From DASWIP01 sp036397635 (GTDB lineage: Bacteria; Actinomycetota; AC-67): a DNA stretch of 34,033 nucleotides. Below are positions 15,555 to 22,796 of this stretch, one piece after another. Within the stretch, counting starts at the first letter, position 1. Every line of letters begins with the position of its first letter. Where the stretch lies: NCBI GenBank assembly GCA_036397635.1, contig DASWIP010000004.1, positions 1 to 34,033 of the forward strand. The letters run 5' to 3'. Under the pieces are notes generated by a model. That model was not told the DNA's origin. It made no database searches and saw only the letters and a program-made list of their open reading frames with translations. The translations under genes were made by a program, and so were the position numbers.

Positions 15555-16243
15555 GACTTCTGCTGGTCGACCTGGACAACACGCTCGGTGATCGCACAGG
15601 CGCCTTCGCCCAGTGGGCCACCGAGTTCGTCCAGACCTATGGGTTCGATGGCGAGGCCCTGCGCGTCGTGCATGAGGCCGATCGTGACGGCCTCGCACCG
15701 CGATCGGCGTTCTTCGCCGAGGTCTGCGACCGGCTCGGCCTCTCCATCGATGTCGAGACCCTCGTCGCAAGGTATGCGACCGAGTACACGCGCCACTATC
15801 GCGCCTTCCCCGGCGTGCCGGATGCGTTGGGTGGATTGCGCGGCGAAGGATGGCGGATCGCCGTGGTAACCAACGGCTCCTGGTGGCAACGCGACAAGAT
15901 CCGCATCGCCGGCCTCACCGGCGTCATCGATGCTTGCTGCATCTCGGGGGAGGTCGGCGTGCGCAAGCCCGATCCCAAGATCCTCGAAGTCGCGGCGGAG
16001 ATGTGTGGGTTGCCGCTCGAAGGCGCGTGGATGGTGGGTGACTCACTAGTCGACATCCAAGCAGCACACGCGGCCGGGATCCGCAGCGCCTGGATCGATC
16101 ACGGGCGACGATGGCCAGAAGCCGCCTTCGCCCCCACCAGGATCGTCGAGTCGTTCGTTGATGCAACGGCCGCTATCGGCGGCCTGAACATCACGACGCC
16201 GAATCCTGCCAGGGCCGACGGCGCGCTCGGGCCGGGTCATTGA
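15551..16243 (+). CDS. HAD-superfamily hydrolase
   Basis: 230 residues with all four HAD motifs: LLVDLDNTLGD (nucleophile D7, acid D9), VVTNGSW (motif II), VRKPDPKIL (motif III lysine), and WMVGDSLVDIQAA (motif IV). An alpha-helical cap lies between motifs I and II, giving a subfamily I phosphatase-like enzyme (phosphoglycolate phosphatase/haloacid dehalogenase type). Cytoplasmic; substrate unknown. ATGA overlap with the upstream methyltransferase suggests a two-gene operon. The last 20 residues (LNITTPNPARADGALGPGH) lie beyond the domain and are unremarkable. Confidence 0.85.
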   Translation: MRLLLVDLDNTLGDRTGAFAQWATEFVQTYGFDGEALRVVHEADRDGLAPRSAFFAEVCDRLGLSIDVETLVARYATEYTRHYRAFPGVPDALGGLRGEGWRIAVVTNGSWWQRDKIRIAGLTGVIDACCISGEVGVRKPDPKILEVAAEMCGLPLEGAWMVGDSLVDIQAAHAAGIRSAWIDHGRRWPEAAFAPTRIVESFVDATAAIGGLNITTPNPARADGALGPGH

Positions 16244-16297
16244 TGCCAACCCGCCCAGCGGGCGTGTGATCGCCGGCCTGTGGGAGAATGACTCAGC

Positions 16298-16396
16298 ATG
16301 CTGAACAAGGATGAGGCGGCGCACGTGCGGGCCGAGATCGATCGCGCGGGCGCATTCCGCAATCCCATCCACGCGGGACTCTTCGTCTGTCGATGA
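16298..16396 (+). other. Short ORF of 32 residues ahead of the GNAT fusion gene
   Basis: From ATG 16298 (MLNKDEAAHVRAEIDRAGAF, then RNPIHAGLFVCR) to TGA 16394-16396, overlapping the ATG of the next gene at 16393. Its composition is protein-like, unlike the shadow frames nearby, but no ribosome site precedes it and I know no family. It may be the 5' remnant of a lost gene or a coupled leader. Confidence 0.25.
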
Positions 16397-17184
16397 GCGA
16401 CCGAGCAGCAAGAGTTCGAGGCAGAGGAGACCACCCTCCTGTCGGATACAGCATCGAGCGGCTGGCAGGCTTCCTGCCGCACGGGTTCGACACGCTCGTG
16501 TCGGAGGCCGAGCGCGCCGGTCTTCACTTCCTCGGGCGTCTGAAGTCGGATTGGGCTGAGGGTCGAAACCGCTTCGACCGTCCAGGAGAAGTCTTGTTCG
16601 GTGCCTGGACGAGCCAGCGACTCGTCGGGGTTGGCGGCCTCAACACCGATCCCTACACGCAGGAACCTCGGGTGGGACGGGTGCGCCACCTGTATGTGCT
16701 CGAAGCGCGTCGACGCCGAGGAGTTGGTAGATCCCTCGTTGCAGCCATAGCCGCCGAGGCTCAAGGCTCGTTCGACCGTCTGCGCGTGCGTACGCCAAGT
16801 CCCGATGGCGCAGCCTTCTACGAATCGTTCGGCTTCGAGCGATGCTCGGAGAAACACTGCACGCACTCCCTGGACCTGCGTTCGATGGAGCTCAGGGCGG
16901 TGAGGAAGGCTGCCCACAATCACGTGCGCGCCGTCGTGGACGGGCGCATTGATGATGCCGTCGCGTCCGTCGTGGCCGAAGGTAAGGAGGAGATCCGCGA
17001 GAACCTCTCGCGCTTGCCGCGCCCTATCGAAGGCCGCGTTGAAGACGTTCGGGAGGATCGGGGCGAGTTCGTTGTGCTGCTCTGGTTCAAGACTTCGCCT
17101 GAGGATGAGTACGGCGTGGTCGTGGAGAGTCACTGGGCCTACGTCGATGACGAGCCTCTCCTCCACTGGGGCTACCCGCTCTGA
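16393..17184 (+). CDS. GNAT acetyltransferase fused to a C-terminal NTF2/SnoaL-like domain
   Basis: 263 residues. Residues about 25-160 are a GNAT domain: LVGVGGLNTDPYTQEP, VRHLYVLEARRRRGVGRSLV (acetyl-CoA loop), then RVRTPSPDGAAFYESFGFER. After THSLDL, where stand-alone homologues would stop, the frame continues through RS into MELRAVRKAAHNHVRAVVDG and RVEDVREDRGEFVVLLWF, ending WAYVDDEPLLHWGYPL, a second domain of about 98 residues that reads like a small NTF2/SnoaL-fold protein with its own methionine near 16885. It may be a natural fusion or a readthrough joining of two genes. Both domains are cytoplasmic; substrates unknown. Confidence 0.7.
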   Translation: MSDRAARVRGRGDHPPVGYSIERLAGFLPHGFDTLVSEAERAGLHFLGRLKSDWAEGRNRFDRPGEVLFGAWTSQRLVGVGGLNTDPYTQEPRVGRVRHLYVLEARRRRGVGRSLVAAIAAEAQGSFDRLRVRTPSPDGAAFYESFGFERCSEKHCTHSLDLRSMELRAVRKAAHNHVRAVVDGRIDDAVASVVAEGKEEIRENLSRLPRPIEGRVEDVREDRGEFVVLLWFKTSPEDEYGVVVESHWAYVDDEPLLHWGYPL

Positions 17185-17209
17185 CCTAATCTCGTGGTGG
17201 ACCAGCGCA

Positions 17210-17749
17210 TCAGTGCGCAATCACGAACGCCAAGACTTCATCCAGGTTAGGGACATAGCCGTGGGTAGTGTCGACCGTCAGCGATGGTGAAGCCCAGGTA
17301 AGGGGCTCGAAAACGGTCTTCTCCGGCTCCCTTTCTCGTTGCTCGACCCATGCCGCGTCGGCGTGCGCGGCTCGCAAGGCGCGGTCCGCGATGCGCTCGC
17401 GCACCACGGCGGGGTCTGCGCGGCAGTGGATGATGCGGAACTCTGCCAGGCTCTGAAGCGGTTCGAGCCTGGGGCGCCAGACTTTGTCTCGGAACGCGGC
17501 TTCGGCAACCACGCTCACACCGGCTTTGAGCAAGAGCTCGAGGTCGGCGTCTTCCATGGCGCGCATCGCGCGAAGCTGCTCACGCGAGTCCATCAGGAAG
17601 CCGCCCTCGGTGACGGTCTTGGGGCCGTCGCGGAGGGCATTGATGATCAGCAAGCGTTTCGGATCGGCGATGGCCTTGCAGAGGACTGCGTGGAGCTCGT
17701 AGAACTCGCGTCTGGTTTGCGCGTTCACGCGGCGGCTGCTCACAGCCAT
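17210..17749 (-). pseudogene. Chimeric ORF: ArsR-type HTH N-end joined to C-end of a P-loop kinase
   Basis: 179 residues from ATG 17749, which overlaps the stop of the decayed oxidoreductase. Residues 1-47 (FYELHAVLCKAIADPKRLLI, INALRDGPKTV) are the start of an ArsR winged helix, cut before the recognition helix. Residues 48-179 (GGFLMDSREQLRAM, LELLLKAGVSVVAEAAFRDK, WRPRLEPLQSLAEFRIIHC, ending NLDEVLAFVIAH) are the C-terminal two thirds of a small AAA/gluconokinase-like kinase without its Walker A motif. Neither half should work. The fusion is in frame, so the product may still be translated. The ArsR half was presumably the regulator of the sulfur genes upstream; a deletion of unknown size has removed the rest. 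Confidence 0.65.
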
Positions 17750-18368
17750 CGGTGCATCCAATATCTCTCGAACGCGATCTTCGCCTTGTGCCACCTCTTG
17801 CCGGGACGGCGGAGGCGGATCGCGGGCGCGTCGTGCGCGTAGAAGTCGCCGCTGGCATACGCGGCGACACCGTCGCCCATCTCGACGAAGCATGCGCCTT
17901 TGCCGTCGAACGTCGCCGATGGGCTGCGACCGCGGATCTCCTCGGCGATCCTGTGCCCGACGACTTCCGCCTCGCCTTCGGCGAACACACCGGCTTGGGG
18001 AGGAACCTGCCGCCGGCGATCGGGATCGCGGTCACGTCCCCGATCGCGTACACGTCCTCGGTGCTGGTGGCGAGCGTAGACGGGTCGACGGGGATGAAGC
18101 CGCCGTCCGCGGGAAGGGCAGAGCCGCGGACGACCTCGGGTACGCGGTGCGGGGGGACGCCCAGCAGCAGGTCGTAGCCGACGCGCTCGCCATCTTGGGG
18201 GACGAGGGTCTGCGCGTCGGCGTCGACGCGTTCGACGGTTGTCTGGAAGTGCAAGCCGATGCCGCGTTCGGTGAGCATGCCTTTGAGCTCTTCGCCCATC
18301 ACCGGCCCCGCCGTGGCCACGATGCCGCCGATCCCGCGGCCGAGTACCGCTACCGTTCGCTCTTTCAT
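17740..18368 (-). pseudogene. Sulfide:quinone-reductase-like FAD oxidoreductase, internally deleted and frameshifted
   Basis: Begins MKERTVAVLGRGIGGIVA, the Rossmann GxGxxG that binds FAD, but at about residue 18 jumps straight to AGPVMGEELKGMLTERGIGL, a segment normally more than 100 residues later. It goes on with YDLLLGVPPHRVPEVVRGSA and the second FAD motif EDVYAIGDVTAIPI. A missing base near 17995 shifts the frame; the true C-terminus reads AGVFAEGEAEVVGHRIAEEI to FERYWMHRWL, ending at 17740. The lost middle carries the redox-active region, so no activity is expected. Intact relatives oxidise sulfide or polysulfide at the membrane and pass electrons to quinone. It lies 9 bases after the DsrE gene. 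Confidence 0.75.
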
Positions 18369-18377
18369 CGCCCGCTC

Positions 18378-18728
18378 CTAGAAGTTCACGACCTTGTCGG
18401 CCCAGCCGACCCATTCGGTGAGCTCTTCCATCGAGGATCGGTGCGCACCTTTGACCAGACGCTCTTCCTCGATCGCGCGCGCGTCCATGCACGTTCCGCA
18501 GCAGCCGATCTCCGCGCTGTGCCGGGCGGCGGATGCGAGCATCCGGTCGAGGTGATAGAAGCCGTCGGGAACCTTCTGGTTCGCGACCGCGCAGCCGACG
18601 GCGTCACCGAGCAAGAAGATGCGAACCTCGGTCCCGTCGGTGAGCGAGAGCGATCGCGCGAGGCGCAGCCCGTTGTAGGAGCGCTCGCTGCCGTAGGGCG
18701 GATCGTTGAGCACGACGAGTACCTTCAT
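18378..18728 (-). CDS. DsrE/DsrF-like sulfur-relay protein
   Basis: 116 residues, the usual length. It opens MKVLVVLNDPPYGSERSYNG and has RIFLLGDAVGCAVAN (C46) and EIGCCGTCMDAR (C76, C77, C80). DsrE-family proteins accept and transfer persulfide sulfur in the cytoplasm through such cysteines; here four are available, a C46 equivalent plus a CCxxC cluster. It follows the ArsR-rhodanese regulator by 6 bases and precedes the oxidoreductase remnant by 9, so these three form one leftward operon for sulfide or persulfide handling. Confidence 0.82.
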   Translation of the reverse strand: MKVLVVLNDPPYGSERSYNGLRLARSLSLTDGTEVRIFLLGDAVGCAVANQKVPDGFYHLDRMLASAARHSAEIGCCGTCMDARAIEEERLVKGAHRSSMEELTEWVGWADKVVNF

Positions 18729-18734
18729 GGCCGG

Positions 18735-19406
18735 TCACTCCTCACCCACCGCCACGGGCAGACCCGCCAGGCGCCACTCGGGAAAGCCTTCCTCCAGCCG
18801 ACGGGCGCGCAGCCCCTTCTTACGCAAGATCTGGAGCGCCACCGGCGCGAGCACGCAGTAGGGGCCACGGCAGTAGGCGACGACCTCGGAGTCTTGGGGC
18901 AGCTCTTTGAGGCGGCGACCCAGCTCGTCCAGCGGGATCGAGCGCGCGCCGGGGATGTGACCGGCCTGGTATTCCTCGACCGGGCGCACATCGAGCACCA
19001 CGACATCCCCGCGGCGCAGGCGGCGCGCCAGCTCAGCCTGGCCGACCGGCTCCATGCCGTCGCGAGCCTCGAAGTAGTCGTGCACCACCTGCTCGACCTC
19101 GGTCAGCCGCGCGCGAGAAAGATCGCGCAACGCGGCGAAGAAGCGCGCGACGCTGTCATCGGCGAGGCGGTAGAAGACCTTGGTTCCGTCCTTGCGCGCC
19201 TCGACCAAGCGCGCCTGGCGCAGCACCTGCAGGTGTGCGGAGGTGTTCGCCACTCCCATCGACGACGCCTTGGCTAACACCTCGACGGTTCGCTCGCCTT
19301 GGCCGAGCAGGTCCAGCAGCTCGATGCGCTTGGGGCTGGCGACCGCCTTTCCGACGCGCGCGAACTGCCCGTACAGCGTGTCCTTCACCTCGCGGCCGTT
19401 CATCAT
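18735..19406 (-). CDS. ArsR-family regulator fused to a rhodanese domain
   Basis: 223 residues. Residues 1-110 are an ArsR winged helix (FARVGKAVASPKRIELLDLL, recognition region NTSAHLQVLRQARLVEARKD, wing GTKVFYRLADD). Residues 125-220 are a rhodanese domain (VVVLDVRPVEEYQAGHIPGA, active loop YCRGPYC with C179 and C184, EEGFPEWRLAGLPV). These are the only cysteines in the protein. The fusion is known in actinobacteria, usually beside sulfur genes; a persulfide formed on C179 and resolved by C184 could be the signal (inference). RBS AGGAG suits the second ATG (19403) slightly better than the first (19406). It probably represses itself, the leftward genes and the divergent dioxygenase gene. Confidence 0.88.
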   Translation of the reverse strand: MMNGREVKDTLYGQFARVGKAVASPKRIELLDLLGQGERTVEVLAKASSMGVANTSAHLQVLRQARLVEARKDGTKVFYRLADDSVARFFAALRDLSRARLTEVEQVVHDYFEARDGMEPVGQAELARRLRRGDVVVLDVRPVEEYQAGHIPGARSIPLDELGRRLKELPQDSEVVAYCRGPYCVLAPVALQILRKKGLRARRLEEGFPEWRLAGLPVAVGEE

Positions 19407-19531
19407 CGCTCCTGTTCGATTTCGACTCTTCTAAAGAACTCTGGAATAATAGTAGACCAGGACCGGGTTCGATGGGAGGGGCCGTCCGGCCCGCGGAGTC
19501 GGGGACTATCGGCGCACGGAAGGAGGCATAC
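19407..19531. promoter_or_regulatory. Divergent control region of the sulfur island
   Basis: This 125-bp gap separates the ArsR-rhodanese gene (leftward) from the dioxygenase gene (rightward). It is AT-rich at 19420-19460, unlike its surroundings. It holds the inverted repeat TTCT-AA-AGAA (19429-19438) and the AT-rich string GGAATAATAGTAG (19443-19455), which offers -10-like sequences on both strands. The repeat is a plausible ArsR-type operator; no perfect -35/-10 pair was found. The rightward gene has ribosome site AAGGAGG before 19532. Confidence 0.5.
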
Positions 19532-20887
19532 ATGCACGTGATCCCGTTCGTCGATGAGGGGCTCGGGAACTCCTCGTATCTGGTCGAGGTGGGCGAGGGG
19601 CTCGCCCTGGCGGTCGATCCCGGCCGCGACCCGGCGCCCTACCGGGCCGAGGCCGAACGTCGAGGCCTTCAGATCGGCTGGACGGCGGAGACCCATCTGC
19701 ACGCCGACTTCGTCTCGGGAAGCCGGGAGCTCGCCGCGGGCGGCACGACGGTCCTGGCCCCGGCCGACGGCGGCATCGAGTTCGGACACCGGGGCCTGCG
19801 CCACGGGGACGAGCTCCCGGTGGGCGACCTGATCTTGCGCGCGCTCGCCACCCCCGGCCACACGCCCGAGCACCTCGCCTACCTGCTCCTCGACGGCGAG
19901 CTGCCGCTGGCGGTGTTCACCGGCGGGTCGCTGCTGGTGGGCTCGGTCGCTCGCACCGATCTGATCGCGCCTGAGGAGACCGATCGGCTGGCTCGCGCGC
20001 TGTACCGGTCGGTCCGCGAACACCTGCTCGCGCTGCCCGACGAGGTCACCGTCTATCCGACGCACGGGGCCGGATCCTTCTGCTCGACCCCTGCCGGCGG
20101 CGAGCGGGTCACGACAATCGGCCGTGAACGCGCGACCAACCCGCTGCTCGCCGCCCCCGACGAGGACAGCTTCGTCCTGGCGCTGCTCGGCAGCCTGGGC
20201 ACATACCCGCGCTACTTCCAGCGCCTGCGTGCGGTGAACCGGCAGGGGCCCCGCGTCTACGGCGAGAAATGGCCGTCGCTCGAGCCACTGTCGATCGACG
20301 CCGTGCGGCGTTTCCGTGACGACGGCGCCGAGCTGATCGACGTCCGTCCGATCGACCGCTACGCCGAGAGCCATATCCCCGGCGCGCTGTCCATCGAGCT
20401 GCGTCCCGCGTTCGCGAGCTGGCTCGGCTGGCTCGTCGAGGCCGACACGCCGCTGGCCTTCGTGCTGGATCCTGGCCAGGATCGCGCCGAGCTCGTCCGC
20501 CAATGCCTCACGATCGGCTACGAGCGGATCGCCGGGGAGCTCGACGGCGGGATGGATGCCTGGATGACGGCCGGGGCACCCACCAAGCGCATCTCGCTGG
20601 TCGGCCCCGGCGCGCTCGCGAGCTACCGCATCCTCGATGTTCGCCAGGAAAGCGAGTTCTCGGCCGGGCATGTCCCCGGCGCGCTCCACGTCGAGCTCGG
20701 CTCGCTCACCCAGGCCGTTGATGGGCTCGATACCGTTCCGACGGTCGTGATGTGCGGGCACGGGGAGCGAGCGATGACCGGCGCGAGCGTGCTCGAAAGC
20801 GCGGGCCGCAGCGACCTCGCGGTGCTGCGCGGGGGCCCACGCGATTGGAGCCGGGCAACAGGCGCCACGCTGGAACGCGCCCGATGA
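19532..20887 (+). CDS. Persulfide-dioxygenase-like MBL protein with two rhodanese domains
   Basis: 451 residues; ATG 19532 has ribosome site AAGGAGG. Residues 1-250 are a metallo-beta-lactamase fold of the ETHE1/persulfide dioxygenase branch: ETHLHADFVSG (H55, H57, D59), ATPGHTPEHLAY (H110), PTHGAGSFCS. Where hydrolases carry HxHxDH and GDT, this protein has HxHxDF and GGS (G132), so it keeps the mononuclear-iron ligands but lacks second-site ligands. Residues 265-365 are a first rhodanese domain with Asp in place of the catalytic Cys (VLDPGQDR); residues 370-450 are a second with an active-type loop MCGHGERAM. The family oxidises glutathione (or other thiol) persulfide to sulfite, with rhodanese exchanging sulfane sulfur. 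Cytoplasmic. ATGA overlap with the MFS gene. Confidence 0.85.
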   Translation: MHVIPFVDEGLGNSSYLVEVGEGLALAVDPGRDPAPYRAEAERRGLQIGWTAETHLHADFVSGSRELAAGGTTVLAPADGGIEFGHRGLRHGDELPVGDLILRALATPGHTPEHLAYLLLDGELPLAVFTGGSLLVGSVARTDLIAPEETDRLARALYRSVREHLLALPDEVTVYPTHGAGSFCSTPAGGERVTTIGRERATNPLLAAPDEDSFVLALLGSLGTYPRYFQRLRAVNRQGPRVYGEKWPSLEPLSIDAVRRFRDDGAELIDVRPIDRYAESHIPGALSIELRPAFASWLGWLVEADTPLAFVLDPGQDRAELVRQCLTIGYERIAGELDGGMDAWMTAGAPTKRISLVGPGALASYRILDVRQESEFSAGHVPGALHVELGSLTQAVDGLDTVPTVVMCGHGERAMTGASVLESAGRSDLAVLRGGPRDWSRATGATLERAR

Positions 20888-22152
20888 AGACCACCGCCGG
20901 CGTCCGGCTCGGCCTGCGCGCCAACCTTGCGCAGTTCTCGCTGCTGGTCGGGGTCAACGCGCTCGTCGGCGGCATGGTCGGCCAGGAACGCACCGTGCTG
21001 CCGCTGCTCGCCGAACGGGTCTTCGGCCTCGAGGCCTTCACCGCCGCGCTCACCTTCATCGTCGCATTCGGCATCGTCAAGGCGCTCACGAACTTCTTCG
21101 CCGGCACGCTGTCGGACCGCATCGGCCGCAAGCCCGTGCTCGTCGCGGGATGGATCGTCGGCCTGCCGGTGCCCCTGCTGATCATGTGGGCGCCGGCGTG
21201 GGGATGGATCGTGTTCGCCAATGTGCTCCTCGGCGTCAACCAGGGACTCACCTGGTCCACGACCGTGATCATGAAGATCGACCTCGTCGGTCCGGAACGG
21301 CGCGGCATGGCGATGGGCTTCAACGAGGCATCCGGCTACGGTGCGGTCGCGCTCACGGCGCTCGCGACCGGCTTCATCGCCGAACACGCCGGCCTGCGCC
21401 CCGAGCCGTTCTTCCTCGGCCTCGCCTACGCCGGCCTCGGCCTCGGGCTCTCGGTCTTCTTCGTTCGCGAGACGCATGCGCACGTCCGCCACGAAGCGGC
21501 AAACCACACGCCCGTCAGCGCCGAACTCCATCACGACCTATCGACGCGCCAGGTGTTCGCGATCACCAGCTTCAAGGATCGCGCGCTCTCGTCGTGCAGC
21601 CAGGCGGGGTTGGTCAACAACCTCAACGACGGGCTCGCATGGGGCCTGTTCCCGCTGTTCTTCGCGCGCGCCGGCCTCTCGGTCGCCGCGATCGGAGCCC
21701 TCGCCGCGCTCTACCCCGCCGTGTGGGGCGCGGGGCAGCTTGTCACCGGCGCGCTGTCGGACCGGCTGGGGCGCAAGTGGCTGATCGCCGGCGGCATGTG
21801 GCTCCAAGCCGGAGCGATCGCGCTCATCGCCGCGACACGCGGCTTCGCGCCCTGGGCCGCCGGCGCGGTCCTGCTCGGCGCCGGCACTGCCATGGTCTAC
21901 CCGACGCTGCTCGCCGCGATCGGCGACGTCGCCCATCCCACCTGGCGCGCCTCGTCGGTCGGCGTCTACCGGCTGTGGCGCGACGCTGGGTTCGCCGTGG
22001 GCGCGCTGCTCGCCGGCGCGGTCGCCGACGCGTTCGGCCCCGCCGCAGCGATCTGGGTCGTGGCCGCGCTGACCGCAGCCTCGGGCCTGGTGGTCGCGGT
22101 CAGGATGTACGAGACGCACCAAAGGCCAAGCCCGCCTTCCGGCGGAATATAG
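20884..22152 (+). CDS. MFS transporter of the sulfur island
   Basis: 422 residues with about 12 membrane segments. The MFS loop-2/3 motif appears twice, GTLSDRIGRKPVL in the N-half and GALSDRLGRKWLI in the C-half. The central cytoplasmic loop (about residues 200-235) is rich in histidine (RETHAHVRHEAANH). Its ATG overlaps the stop of the dioxygenase (ATGA), so the two are co-translated; the transporter may export sulfite or another product of persulfide oxidation, or import a sulfur compound (inference). General resemblance is to drug:proton antiporter-type MFS proteins. Confidence 0.85.
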   Translation: MKTTAGVRLGLRANLAQFSLLVGVNALVGGMVGQERTVLPLLAERVFGLEAFTAALTFIVAFGIVKALTNFFAGTLSDRIGRKPVLVAGWIVGLPVPLLIMWAPAWGWIVFANVLLGVNQGLTWSTTVIMKIDLVGPERRGMAMGFNEASGYGAVALTALATGFIAEHAGLRPEPFFLGLAYAGLGLGLSVFFVRETHAHVRHEAANHTPVSAELHHDLSTRQVFAITSFKDRALSSCSQAGLVNNLNDGLAWGLFPLFFARAGLSVAAIGALAALYPAVWGAGQLVTGALSDRLGRKWLIAGGMWLQAGAIALIAATRGFAPWAAGAVLLGAGTAMVYPTLLAAIGDVAHPTWRASSVGVYRLWRDAGFAVGALLAGAVADAFGPAAAIWVVAALTAASGLVVAVRMYETHQRPSPPSGGI

Positions 22153-22182
22153 ACGGAGTTCGGAAAGAAGGGGGGAGACGAC

Positions 22183-22662
22183 ATGGCTCTGTACGACATC
22201 GCGCTCGAGACGATCGACGGCCGGCCCACCACACTCGCGGAGTTCGCCGACCAGGCGCTGCTCATCGTCAACGTCGCGTCTCACTGCAAGCTCGCGCCCC
22301 AATACGCCGGGCTCCAGGCGTTGCACGACCGCTTCGCCGCACGCGGGTTCAGCGTCCTCGGCTTCCCGTGCAACCAGTTCAACAAGGAACCCGGCACGCA
22401 CGAGGAGATCCACTCCTTCGCCACCATGACCCATGGGGTGACGTTCCCGCTGTTCTCCAAGATCAACGTCAACGACCCGGACCAGCACCCGCTCTTCCAA
22501 CATCTCGTGGAGATTCCCGATACGGACGGCGAAGCGGGCGCCGTGGAATGGAACTACGAGAAGTTCATCGTCTCCCCGCGAGGGACGCCCGTCGCGCGGT
22601 TCCGCTCGATGCTCCTTCCCGAGGACCTCGTCGCCGCCGTCGAAGCCCAGCTACCGTTGTAG
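22183..22662 (+). CDS. Glutathione-peroxidase-family thiol peroxidase
   Basis: 159 residues, normal for bacterial GPx. It has the peroxidatic cysteine motif IVNVASHCKLAPQY (C35), the FPCNQF motif (Q65) and the WNYEKFIV motif (W123, N124) of the catalytic tetrad. The residue two before the peroxidatic Cys is the usual Ser, but the usual resolving cysteine in the helix near residue 80 is missing (SFATMTHG), so it may work as a one-Cys enzyme or use an outside thiol. Reduces hydroperoxides in the cytoplasm. Ribosome site GGGGGGAG precedes the ATG. Thirty bases after the transporter; it may belong to the same operon. Confidence 0.88.
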   Translation: MALYDIALETIDGRPTTLAEFADQALLIVNVASHCKLAPQYAGLQALHDRFAARGFSVLGFPCNQFNKEPGTHEEIHSFATMTHGVTFPLFSKINVNDPDQHPLFQHLVEIPDTDGEAGAVEWNYEKFIVSPRGTPVARFRSMLLPEDLVAAVEAQLPL

Positions 22663-22683
22663 GCGCGGAGGCCGAGCAGCGCC

Positions 22684-22796
22684 ATGAGGAGCGGGGACGC
22701 GACCACCTGGGGACTCCTCGCCGGCCTTCTCGCGCTGTTGGCCGAGGGCATCGCGTTCGGCGCCTGCGCCCTCGGCCGGCCGGATGCGGGCGGCTC
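22684..22796 (+). other. Possible 5' remnant of a small membrane-protein gene
   Basis: From ATG 22684 the frame gives MRSGDATTWGLLAGLLALLA, then EGIAFGACALGRPDAGGS, one hydrophobic segment of membrane type. From about 22797 on, the DNA reads antisense as an alpha/beta-hydrolase gene, so any original 3' end is gone. No ribosome site is seen. Could also be chance. Confidence 0.25.

Noticed and set aside
17892..19277. 461-codon rightward frame across the sulfur operon
   Set aside because: Antisense of the oxidoreductase, DsrE and ArsR-rhodanese genes, with no family features.
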